Source: Lachnospiraceae bacterium
Lineage (GTDB): Bacteria; Bacillota; Clostridia; Lachnospirales; Lachnospiraceae
Length of the DNA stretch: 8,202 nucleotides
Assembly: GCA_900754855.1 (NCBI GenBank)
Contig: CAAEEI010000184.1
Location: forward strand, 1 to 8,202
Reading direction: 5' to 3'
In this document: in pieces, positions 1 through 6,075 of the stretch
Layout: each line of letters starts with the position of its first letter
Position numbering within the stretch: position 1 is the first letter of the stretch
The notes under the pieces: model-generated
What the model was told of the DNA's origin: nothing
Seen by the model: only the letters and a program-made list of their open reading frames with translations
The model's database searches: none
Position numbers and translations under genes: made by a program

Positions 1-1069
1 CAGCAGGATCAAGACGTGCATCCAGATAACCAAAGTGGTCAATGATGGAAGCGCGGATAATATCATCATTCTCACCGATGCCGGCTGTGAAGACAATGGC
101 ATCAACACCGTTCATGACAGCGATAAAGCTTCCGATATATTTGATTACGGAATGGGAGAAAGATTTCAGCGCCAGTTCCGCACGTTTATTTCCGCTGCGG
201 GCAGCTTCATCCAGATCACGGAAGTCGGAAGAAATACCGGAGATACCAAGCACACCGGACTTTTTATTAACGATTTCCATGACTTCTTCCAGAGAAAGAT
301 TTTCTTTATGGGCAATAAATTCGATACAGGTAGGATCAATATCTCCTGATCTGGTTCCCATGATCAGTCCTTCCAGAGGAGTAAGTCCCATGGAAGTGTC
401 CACACATTTACCGCCGTCCACAGCGGAGATGGAAGAACCGTTACCAAGGTGACATACTACGATTTTTAAATCCTCCGGTTTTTTTCCAAGGAGTTCTGCT
501 GCTCTTAAAGATACGTATCTGTGGGATGTACCGTGGAAACCATAACGGCGAACAGCATATTTTTCATAATATTCATAAGGCAGACCATAAATGTATGCTT
601 CCGGCGGCATGGTCTGATGGAAAGCGGTATCGAATACACCAACCATCGGTGTGTCTGGCATCAGTTCTTTGCAGGCAGCAACGCCAACCAGTGTTGGAGG
701 GTTGTGCAGAGGAGCCAGATCGTTGAAGGACTCTACGGTTTTCAGAACTTCATCGGTCAGTAAAGTGGAGCAGGCAAATTTTTCACCGCCATGTACCATA
801 CGATGACCGACAGCATCGATTTCTTCTACAGAGCTGAGAACACCGGTTTCCGGATCAGTGAGCTGTTTTAATACAAGTTCCACCGCCTGACGATGGGCAG
901 GCATCGGTGAATCAAATTTAATCTTGTCCTTTCCGGCAGGCTGATAAGTCATACGTCCGTCAATGCCGATACGCTCACAGAGTCCTTTGGCCAGTACGTG
1001 TTCTGTCTCAGAATCAATAACCTGATATTTCAGAGAAGAACTGCCGCAATTAATCACTAAAACTTTCAT
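1..1069 (-). CDS. ackA: Acetate kinase, N-terminal 356 codons (3' end beyond window)
   Basis: Cytosolic acetate kinase interconverts acetate + ATP and acetyl phosphate + ADP. In fermenters it makes ATP from acetyl phosphate supplied by phosphotransacetylase. The reverse-strand translation begins MKVLVINCGSSSLKYQVID, the classic family N-terminus. Visible family motifs are N7 in the first phosphate loop, HRMVHGG with R90, FDTAFH with D147, GFHGTSH with H179, HLGNGSSI near 207-214, MGTRSGD with R240 and TAGIGEN near 328-334. These correspond to the catalytic and substrate residues known from the Methanosarcina enzyme. The family is about 400 residues, so roughly 40-45 are missing at the left edge, including the C-terminal glutamate that binds magnesium. 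The start is set by AAAGGAG 7 nt upstream of ATG. No pta gene lies upstream; it could lie downstream of ackA outside the window or elsewhere. The identification is near certain. Confidence 0.98.
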   Translation of the reverse strand, partial: MKVLVINCGSSSLKYQVIDSETEHVLAKGLCERIGIDGRMTYQPAGKDKIKFDSPMPAHRQAVELVLKQLTDPETGVLSSVEEIDAVGHRMVHGGEKFACSTLLTDEVLKTVESFNDLAPLHNPPTLVGVAACKELMPDTPMVGVFDTAFHQTMPPEAYIYGLPYEYYEKYAVRRYGFHGTSHRYVSLRAAELLGKKPEDLKIVVCHLGNGSSISAVDGGKCVDTSMGLTPLEGLIMGTRSGDIDPTCIEFIAHKENLSLEEVMEIVNKKSGVLGISGISSDFRDLDEAARSGNKRAELALKSFSHSVIKYIGSFIAVMNGVDAIVFTAGIGENDDIIRASIIDHFGYLDARLDPA

Positions 1070-1076
1070 AGTATAT

Positions 1077-1083
1077 CTCCTTT
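1077..1083 (-). promoter_or_regulatory. Ribosome binding site of ackA
   Basis: On the minus strand this reads AAAGGAG, 7 nt before the ackA ATG. It is a consensus Shine-Dalgarno site and fixes the start that gives the canonical N-terminus. Confidence 0.9.
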
Positions 1084-1115
1084 GTTAAGATTTTTTATGC
1101 GAAAGCAAACTTCGC

Positions 1116-1143
1116 TAATTCTATAAATTTTACATTAGAATTA
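1116..1143. repeat. 8-bp inverted repeat over the ackA -10/start region (possible operator)
   Basis: TAATTCTA (1116-1123) and TAGAATTA (1136-1143) are perfect inverted arms separated by 12 bp, centre-to-centre about two helical turns. The right arm overlaps the predicted ackA -10 box and the repeat covers the expected transcription start. This position suits a repressor operator. Most of it would also lie in the transcribed leader, so an RNA role is possible. Because the region is AT-rich, chance cannot be excluded. Confidence 0.4.
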
Positions 1144-1168
1144 TAGTACGATTTACGTCATTTGAAAA
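1140..1168 (-). promoter_or_regulatory. Putative sigma-A promoter of ackA
   Basis: On the minus strand a perfect TATAAT (1140-1145) is preceded by TTTTCA (1163-1168; 4 of 6 matches to TTGACA) with a 17-bp spacer. Transcription would begin near 1133, giving a leader of about 64 nt. The right half of an inverted repeat (1116-1143) overlaps the -10 box. The assignment is by consensus only. Confidence 0.55.
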
Positions 1169-1330
1169 GGCATTATATTGCATAAAATCCCTATTTTTTT
1201 TGTTCTTTTTAAAGAAATATGCTTCATTTGACGAATTTCAATTGTTTCAAAATTAACAATAGTAGATTTTGTTCGAAAGTAAATACAAGCTAAAATGTAT
1301 CGAAAAAAAAACAATCATAACAGGAAAGTC

Positions 1331-1359
1331 TTGTCATTTTTGTGATTTTCAGGTATGAT
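1331..1359 (+). promoter_or_regulatory. Sigma-A promoter of tmcAL
   Basis: TTGTCA (1331-1336; 5 of 6 matches) and TATGAT (1354-1359; 5 of 6) are separated by exactly 17 bp. Initiation would fall near 1366, leaving a leader of about 40 nt before the ATG at 1406. It is the best-scoring promoter I can see in the window. Confidence 0.7.
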
Positions 1360-1405
1360 AAAATAGAAAAAATATTGTGCAAAAAAGAAAGACGGGGACA
1401 GAACC

Positions 1406-2689
1406 ATGATCACAGCAGGGATAATTGCAGAATATAATCCGTTTCACAGCGGACATAAATATCATATAGAAGAAACCCGCCGCCGCACTGGTGCAGACTA
1501 TATTATTGCGGTCCTGAGCGGAGACTTTGTACAAAGAGGAGAGCCTGCCGTCGTTGATAAATATTTTCGTACCCGAATGGCTCTGGCCGGAGGGGCGGAT
1601 CTGGTGTTGGAATTACCGGCAGTCTATGCGACAGCCAGCGCGGAATATTTTGCCATGGCCGGAGTCAGTTTACTCCATGCGCTGCAGTGTGTGGATTATT
1701 TATCTTTTGGCAGCGAATGGGTAAATCGGGAAGAATATGATTTTTGTGTTAAAGTCTTAACGCAGGAGCCAAAAAATTACCAGATTTTATTAAAAGAAGG
1801 GTTGAAGAAGGGTAAAAATTTTCCCTCTGCCCGTCAGGAAGCCATGGAAAAAATTGCAGGAAAAAACATAGAATTGCTGAGATACCCTAATCATATTCTG
1901 GGACTTGAATATGGGAAGGCCATACAGCGGCTGCATTCTTCCATACAACCAGTGGCCATACAGCGGCGGGGCGCCGGTTATCATGACCGGGAGGAGCGGA
2001 TGTTTCTGGCTTCCGCTACGGCCGTCAGAGAAAAATTAAAAAAGTGCCGGGAAGAAGTAGGAGCACATGGTTTTTCTGCCAGGAGAAAAGCGGGCGATGT
2101 ACCGGAATTTTTTACCCAGATCCCCGGAAATCTGGGAGAAGAACTGTTTGCGGAATATATGTCCGGGAATACCGTGAGCTGGGAGGATATGATGCCTCTG
2201 TTGGATTATACCATCGTTATGCAGAGAGAAAATTTAGCGGATTTTTTTGGTATAGACGAGGAAATGGCGGCCAGAATCCGAAAAAATTATATTCCGGGGC
2301 AGGATTTTTCTGCGCTGATTGAAACAATGCACACGAAAAACTTAACGGACGCAGCATGGAGGAGGGGGTTCCTTCATCTTCTCCTACAAATGAAAAAAGA
2401 ACCTTATCTGCGGCAGGCAGCAAAGATCAATGTTCCGTATGCAAGAGTGCTGGGATTTTCCTCCCAGGCGGCGCCGTTGTTGCGGATGCTGAGGAAAAAT
2501 TCAACCATTCCGATCATCCAGAAGCCGGCGCAGGGAAAAAAACAACTGGAACAAGATCCGGCGGCCTGTGCATTGTATGGACTGGATATACGCAGCGCAG
2601 AGATTTATGAGCAGATTGCTGCGGCAAAAGCAGGGCGGAGACCGATAGCAGAGTGGGCCAGACCCCAGATTCGCCTGGATAATTTCTGA
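1406..2689 (+). CDS. tmcAL: tRNA(Met) cytidine acetate ligase (TmcAL, YlbM family)
   Basis: TmcAL uses ATP and free acetate to form acetyl-AMP and then acetylates C34, the wobble base of elongator tRNA(Met), giving N4-acetylcytidine. This helps the tRNA avoid misreading isoleucine codons. The protein has 427 residues; the Bacillus subtilis enzyme is about 415. It begins with the nucleotidyltransferase fold MITAGIIAEYNPFHSGHKYH, whose HSGH (14-17) is the HIGH-type ATP-binding motif. Other conserved-looking blocks are SGDFVQRGEPA (38-48), DLVLELP (65-71), PNHILGLEY (161-169) and SATAVREKL (203-211), the counterpart of the second nucleotide-binding loop. The C-terminal helical part contains TKNLTDAAWRR (310-320), close to the TKRxT motif expected in the family. 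The start is ATG with a modest GGGGA 7 nt upstream. It is divergent from ackA, whose reaction produces or consumes the acetate it needs. A 14-nt in-frame direct repeat sits at 1918-1967. Confidence 0.95.
   Translation: MITAGIIAEYNPFHSGHKYHIEETRRRTGADYIIAVLSGDFVQRGEPAVVDKYFRTRMALAGGADLVLELPAVYATASAEYFAMAGVSLLHALQCVDYLSFGSEWVNREEYDFCVKVLTQEPKNYQILLKEGLKKGKNFPSARQEAMEKIAGKNIELLRYPNHILGLEYGKAIQRLHSSIQPVAIQRRGAGYHDREERMFLASATAVREKLKKCREEVGAHGFSARRKAGDVPEFFTQIPGNLGEELFAEYMSGNTVSWEDMMPLLDYTIVMQRENLADFFGIDEEMAARIRKNYIPGQDFSALIETMHTKNLTDAAWRRGFLHLLLQMKKEPYLRQAAKINVPYARVLGFSSQAAPLLRMLRKNSTIPIIQKPAQGKKQLEQDPAACALYGLDIRSAEIYEQIAAAKAGRRPIAEWARPQIRLDNF
1918..1967 (+). repeat. 14-nt in-frame direct repeat inside tmcAL
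   Basis: GGCCATACAGCGGC occurs at 1918-1931 and again at 1954-1967, 36 bp apart, in the same reading frame. Both copies encode Ala-Ile-Gln-Arg, 12 residues apart. Recombination between them would delete 12 codons without a frameshift. Confidence 0.75.
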
Positions 2690-2757
2690 AAAAGAAAAAA
2701 ACCGGGAAAGCAAACACAAAGATAATGCGGAAATGAAAAAATAAGACAAATAAGGTA

Positions 2758-2786
2758 TGGATTTCAGAACGGAATAAACTTATAAT
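2758..2786 (+). promoter_or_regulatory. Putative promoter of the patatin-like gene
   Basis: A perfect TATAAT at 2781-2786 lies 17 bp after a weak -35 candidate, TGGATT (2758-2763; 3 of 6 matches). The start would be near 2793, about 43 nt before the preferred ATG. The 146-nt gap after tmcAL has no clear terminator, so read-through from tmcAL is also possible. Confidence 0.45.
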
Positions 2787-2825
2787 AGAAAAGACAAAAA
2801 AGAAGACAGTGACAAAAAAGAAAGC

Positions 2826-2830
2826 AGGTG
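2826..2830 (+). promoter_or_regulatory. Ribosome binding site deciding the patatin-like start
   Basis: AGGTG lies 5 nt before the ATG at 2836. The in-frame GTG at 2809 has only a weak GAAG-type purine stretch before it. This favours 2836, which also gives the N-terminus expected for the family. Confidence 0.6.
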
Positions 2831-2835
2831 TTGAA

Positions 2836-3690
2836 ATGTATCAGGCAGGTTTGGTTCTGGAAGGAGGAGGAATGCGCGGCGTGTATACCGCAGGCGTTCT
2901 GGATGCTTTTCTGGAAGAAGATATAGAGTTTTCTCATATTTATGGAGTTTCCGCAGGAAGCTGTCATGCAACCAGCTATATTGCCAAGCAGCCGGGAAGG
3001 GCGTTTCGGGTCAACGTGGATTATCTGGATGATCCCAATTATTGTGGATTAAAAACCTATTTACGGACAGGAGATATTTTTGGTGCGGATATGCTCTACG
3101 CGCAGATTCCCAATGTGCTTGATCCGGTTGATTATGAGACTTTTCAGAAATATCCGGGCAAGTTTTATGCGGTGGTCACCGATGTGGATACCGGAGAAGC
3201 CCGGTATATTCCGGTGAGGGATTTAAAAAAACAGATTTGGGCTATCCGCGCTTCCAGTTCTCTGCCGCTGGTATCCCGCACGATAAAGGTAAAAAATCAT
3301 TCTTATCTGGACGGCGGTATCGCGGACAGTATCCCTGTCCGTAAGGCAATGGAAGACGGAAATCAGAAAAATGTGGTGATTCTGACCAGAGAGGAAGGGT
3401 ATCAAAAAGGGCCTAATTCGCTAATGCCCTTATTAAAGCTCCGTTATCCTCACAAAAAAGCGTTTCTGAAAAAAATGGAAAATCGTCATATCCGTTATAA
3501 TGAAACTCTGGATTTTCTGAAAAAGCAGGAAGAAAAGGGAAAGGTGTTCCTCATCCGCCCGGAAGAAAAAGTGGAGGTAGGACGCATTGAAAAAGACAGA
3601 GATAAGCTGGAGGCTCTGTATCGTATTGGTCTGCAGGACGGAAGAAAAGCCATGAAAGCCATGAAAGAATATCTGGAACAGGAACAGTAA
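2836..3690 (+). CDS. Patatin-like phospholipase family serine hydrolase
   Basis: This is a patatin-fold lipid acyl hydrolase that uses a Ser-Asp dyad rather than a triad, most like the bacterial RssA/YjjU-type proteins. Its substrate cannot be told from the sequence; a membrane phospholipid or lysophospholipid is the usual guess. The 284-residue protein begins MYQAGLVLEGGGMRG. GGGMRG (10-15) is the oxyanion loop, GVSAG (37-41) supplies nucleophile S39, RASSSLPLVS (138-147) is the typical helix and turn, and DGG (159-161) supplies D159 of the dyad. All catalytic elements are intact, so it should be active. There is no signal peptide or membrane segment, so it is probably cytosolic or peripheral. 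The C-terminal third is rich in Lys, Arg and Glu. An in-frame GTG at 2809 would add nine residues (MTKKKAGVE) but has a poor ribosome binding site. It lies between tmcAL and the carbamate kinase on the same strand, with gaps of 146 and 143 nt, so it may be its own unit. Confidence 0.9.
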   Translation: MYQAGLVLEGGGMRGVYTAGVLDAFLEEDIEFSHIYGVSAGSCHATSYIAKQPGRAFRVNVDYLDDPNYCGLKTYLRTGDIFGADMLYAQIPNVLDPVDYETFQKYPGKFYAVVTDVDTGEARYIPVRDLKKQIWAIRASSSLPLVSRTIKVKNHSYLDGGIADSIPVRKAMEDGNQKNVVILTREEGYQKGPNSLMPLLKLRYPHKKAFLKKMENRHIRYNETLDFLKKQEEKGKVFLIRPEEKVEVGRIEKDRDKLEALYRIGLQDGRKAMKAMKEYLEQEQ

Positions 3691-3724
3691 CGGCGGGGCA
3701 GCAGACAGGAAAAAAGGAGTAGAT

Positions 3725-3753
3725 TTCACCGTCTATATTTGGTAAAATATAAC
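3725..3753 (+). promoter_or_regulatory. Putative promoter of the carbamate kinase operon
   Basis: Two overlapping readings are possible. One is TTCACC (3725-3730) and TATAAC (3748-3753) with a 17-bp spacer. The other is an extended -10, TGGTAAAAT (3740-3748). A 7-bp inverted repeat, TATATTT/AAATATA (3734-3751), spans the same place. Transcription would begin around 3755-3760, leaving a leader of about 75-80 nt before the ATG at 3834. Confidence 0.45.
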
Positions 3754-3819
3754 AAAAACAGCAAGGCGAACCATGAAGAACGGGTGTTTATCCATTGGTC
3801 TTCAGGGACGCAATTATGG

Positions 3820-3830
3820 AAAGGACAGGA
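3820..3830 (+). promoter_or_regulatory. Ribosome binding site deciding the carbamate kinase start
   Basis: AAAGGA (3820-3825) lies 8 nt before the ATG at 3834, with a second AGGA at 3827-3830. A competing in-frame ATG at 3816 has AGGGA at 3804-3808 seven nt upstream. Homology with YqeA-like proteins, which start MS-K-K just before the first beta strand, favours 3834. Confidence 0.6.
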
Positions 3831-3833
3831 ACG

Positions 3834-4763
3834 ATGAGCAGAAAAAAAGTAGTGGTTGCTCTGGGACACAGAGCTTTGGGAACAACATTACCCGAACAGT
3901 ATGAGGCAACGAAAAAAACAGCAAAGATTCTGGCGAATCTGGTAGAAGCAGGCGCAGATATAGTGATTTCCCACAGTAATGCGCCGCAGGTGGGGATGAT
4001 TCATACCGCGATGAACGAGTTCAGCGCAGGAAGAGAAAACTATACGCCGGCGCCTATGTCTGTCTGTTCAGCCATGAGCCAGGGATATATTGGCTATGAC
4101 TTGCAGAATGCCCTTCGTGGCGAACTGCTGAAAAGAGGAATATATAAACCGGTGGCAACCATTCTCACTCAGGTGATGGTGGATCCATATGATGAGGCAT
4201 TTTCGGAACCGGTGAAGATCATCGGACGGTTATTAACCAGAGAAGAAGCGGAAAAAGAAGAAAGAAACGGGAATTATGTCACGGAAGTTGACGGCGGTTA
4301 TCGTCGTATTGTGGCTGCGCCAAAACCGCAGGGAATCATTGAAATCGACTCCATCCGGGCGTTATCTGATCAGGGACATATCGTCATTGCCTGTGGCGGC
4401 GGCGGTATCCCGGTTCTGGCACAGGGCGTCAACCTCAAAGGCGCCAGTGCGGTCATTGAAAAAGACTATGCCAGCGGACGACTGGCAGAATTATTAAATG
4501 CGGATGAATTAATGATTCTGACCAGTGTGGAGCATGTGTCCATCGGTTACCAGACTGAACAGGAAACCGCGCTGGGAGAGATTACCGTGGAACAGGCAAA
4601 GAGATATATGGAAGAAAAGCAGTTTGAACCAAACACCATGCTGCCAAAAGTGGAAGCCGGCGTGTCTTTCCTGGAAAAAGGTACGGGAAGAAGGGTGGTT
4701 ATCACCTCCATTGATCAGGCGCTGGCAGGGTATCTGGGAAAAACAGGAACCATCATACGTTAG
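3834..4763 (+). CDS. Carbamate kinase family protein (YqeA/ArcC-like) with altered substrate loops
   Basis: Carbamate kinases of the amino-acid kinase fold transfer phosphate between carbamoyl phosphate and ADP, usually to make ATP in arginine, purine or allantoin breakdown. The 309-residue length matches the family. Shared blocks include TPAPMSVCSAMSQGYIGYDLQ-type sequence (71-91), K128 in VKIIG, YRRIVAAPKP (156-165), CGGGGIPV (187-194), GASAVIEKDYAS (203-214) with K210-D211, LTSVEHV (229-235) and MLPKVEAG (269-276) with K272. Two glycine-rich loops differ from the usual form. The first reads ALGHRALG where GGNA is usual, so Asn becomes R13. The second reads SHSNAPQVG where HGNGPQVG is usual (46-54). 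Substrate or activity may therefore differ from classical ArcC. Upstream alternatives are an ATG at 3816 and a TTG at 3795. It probably heads an operon with the two following genes. No arginine deiminase or carbamoyltransferase is visible. Confidence 0.88.
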   Translation: MSRKKVVVALGHRALGTTLPEQYEATKKTAKILANLVEAGADIVISHSNAPQVGMIHTAMNEFSAGRENYTPAPMSVCSAMSQGYIGYDLQNALRGELLKRGIYKPVATILTQVMVDPYDEAFSEPVKIIGRLLTREEAEKEERNGNYVTEVDGGYRRIVAAPKPQGIIEIDSIRALSDQGHIVIACGGGGIPVLAQGVNLKGASAVIEKDYASGRLAELLNADELMILTSVEHVSIGYQTEQETALGEITVEQAKRYMEEKQFEPNTMLPKVEAGVSFLEKGTGRRVVITSIDQALAGYLGKTGTIIR

Positions 4764-4790
4764 TCCTCCGGGCTGTCTGAGAAAATTAAA

Positions 4791-4797
4791 AAAGGAG
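4791..4797 (+). promoter_or_regulatory. Ribosome binding site of the beta-helix protein
   Basis: AAAGGAG lies 6 nt before the ATG at 4804. It is a consensus site, and it rules out the longer open frame reaching back into the carbamate kinase gene, since only the 4804 start gives a signal peptide. Confidence 0.9.
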
Positions 4798-4803
4798 AAA
4801 AAG

Positions 4804-6021
4804 ATGAAAAATCAACGAGAAGTCAAAAACAGGCTGTGTTTTGTTCCTTTCTTTTGTTTGCTGGCCGTTATGCTCATGATGCCGGTAAAAGTATCAGCCC
4901 ATCAGCCGGGAGACGTGGTTATGGGCAGTTGGGGACGGGTAGCCGGTACATATAATGCTCAGGGACAGATCGTACTCAATGTCTGTACAGAGAAATATAA
5001 ACAGGTCAGCCATCCTCATGTGAATTCCAATGCGCTGGATGCCCTTTGTGGAAATGATCAACCGAAAACCATCGTGATCCCGGCCGGTTCTACGGTGGAA
5101 CTGGAAAATATTTTCCACATTGGCAGCAATACGACGATCATTGCCGACGGAGCAACTCTGGTAATGAAAGAGGCTGGCAAGGGCATAATTAATAATCGAC
5201 CGGATGCGGTAAATTATCAGGCACTGGAAAATGTCCGTATTCAGGGAGGAACATGGAAAACGGACGACCAGTCCAGAAGTTATTCGGTAATGCGGTTTGC
5301 CCACGGAAATAATCTTACCATTGAAAATGCAACGGTAGTGGCCAATTATGAATCCCATGCGATCGAACTGATTGCCATGAAAAATGTGGTTGTTCGTCAT
5401 TGTAAGCTGCTTATGCAGGAAAATAAAAAGAAAAATTCCGTGGAAGAAGCCTTGCAGATCGACATTGCCTCTCCCAAAACGGCGCCGGGACTGGTACAGT
5501 TCGGTTCACGGTATGTACAGGGACAGACCTGTAAAAATATACAGATCCTCAACAATGAAATCGAAGGAAGCAGAGGGGTCTGTGCCAACTATGCCGGACA
5601 GGAAGGGAAAAAATATAAAAATAAATTCCATGATAAGATTACCATCATTGGAAATAAAATGACCGGGTACAGCGCGGAAGGATGCGTCATATATAATACA
5701 TATAATGCGGTAGTCAAAAATAATGTGGTCAAAACCTTCAGCACCCGCAAGAAAAAATCTTATGCGGTCGGCTTTAACGTCACTCTGCAGGGAAAAGCGC
5801 CGAAAAAGCAGATGAAGAAAGCCAGATTACTCATCGAAGGGAATACCATTTACGGTATCCGTCAGGGAATGCAGTTAGTGACCATGAGCGGTTCAAAATA
5901 TAAGGCGGTAACGGTAAGAAATAACCATTGTTACGCGCCAAAAAAGAAAAACGCTCTGGTTTTGAATAAAAATGCAGCGTCCCGGATCAAACAGTCCAAT
6001 AATCAGTCGCATAAACGATAA
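4804..6021 (+). CDS. Secreted right-handed parallel beta-helix repeat protein
   Basis: This is an exported protein of 405 residues. It has a clear Sec signal peptide: basic MKNQREVKNR, a hydrophobic stretch LCFVPFFCLLAVMLMMPV (11-28), and a type I cleavage site VSA-H after about residue 32. There is no lipobox and no C-terminal anchor or LPXTG, so it is probably released or loosely wall-bound. From about residue 88 the sequence has the irregular beta-strand/turn pattern of pectate-lyase-like beta-helices, such as TIVIPAG, NTTIIADGATLV, LENVRIQGGTW, NLTIENATVV, NVVVRHCKLL, NIQILNNEIEG, KITIIGNKMTG, AVVKNNVV and AVTVRNNHC. A SHAIELI element (184-190) and EALQIDI (215-221) look like polar sites within the helix, and may form a carbohydrate site. 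The C-terminal part is very rich in lysine. Enzyme activity and substrate are not assignable. It sits 40 nt after the carbamate kinase, probably in one operon. Confidence 0.85.
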   Translation: MKNQREVKNRLCFVPFFCLLAVMLMMPVKVSAHQPGDVVMGSWGRVAGTYNAQGQIVLNVCTEKYKQVSHPHVNSNALDALCGNDQPKTIVIPAGSTVELENIFHIGSNTTIIADGATLVMKEAGKGIINNRPDAVNYQALENVRIQGGTWKTDDQSRSYSVMRFAHGNNLTIENATVVANYESHAIELIAMKNVVVRHCKLLMQENKKKNSVEEALQIDIASPKTAPGLVQFGSRYVQGQTCKNIQILNNEIEGSRGVCANYAGQEGKKYKNKFHDKITIIGNKMTGYSAEGCVIYNTYNAVVKNNVVKTFSTRKKKSYAVGFNVTLQGKAPKKQMKKARLLIEGNTIYGIRQGMQLVTMSGSKYKAVTVRNNHCYAPKKKNALVLNKNAASRIKQSNNQSHKR

Positions 6022-6075
6022 AGAAGCAGGTTTTCTGAAAAAGAAGGAAAACAGAAAGGGTATGGCCGCAGAAGG

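Larger units (their letters stand above)
1070..1405. other. Divergent AT-rich intergenic region between ackA and tmcAL
   Basis: This 336-bp stretch holds no credible coding region. Going right it contains the ackA ribosome binding site, a small hairpin in the ackA leader (GCGAA 1099-1103 with TTCGC 1111-1115), the operator-like inverted repeat 1116-1143, the ackA promoter, a T-rich block around 1193-1210, a 6-bp inverted repeat ATTGTT/AACAAT (1241-1260), an A-tract at 1303-1311, and the tmcAL promoter. I recognise no riboswitch or T-box. Confidence 0.8.

Noticed and set aside
35..763. Several plus-strand open frames (35-349, 42-452, 521-763, 526-726)
   Set aside because: They lie antisense to acetate kinase, whose minus-strand frame is unmistakable. 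They have no ribosome binding sites and no recognisable motifs.
1241..1260. ATTGTT/AACAAT inverted repeat in the ackA-tmcAL gap as an operator or terminator
   Set aside because: Only six AT-rich base pairs with no T-tract placement that fits either gene. Such repeats are expected by chance in DNA of this composition.
1070..1405. Riboswitch or T-box in the intergenic region
   Set aside because: The predicted leaders are short (about 64 and 40 nt) and lack recognisable conserved cores or a following terminator/antiterminator pair.
3433..3729. 98-residue minus-strand open frame rich in Phe and Leu
   Set aside because: Antisense shadow of the Lys/Glu-rich end of the patatin-like gene. The hydrophobicity arises from complementing AAA/GAA codons, not from membrane segments.
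3739..3837. TTG-started 32-codon frame ending in ATGA over the carbamate kinase start
   Set aside because: The overlap looks like coupling, but the TTG has no suitably spaced ribosome binding site, and the peptide shows no features.
4525..4803. Longer version of the beta-helix protein starting at 4525
   Set aside because: The extra part overlaps the carbamate kinase gene in another frame, is Trp/Arg/Lys-rich nonsense, and would bury the signal peptide. ATG 4804 has a consensus AAAGGAG site.
4894..5400. 168-residue minus-strand open frame
   Set aside because: Antisense to the beta-helix gene, with no ribosome binding site and no domain pattern. It is explained by codon composition of the real gene.
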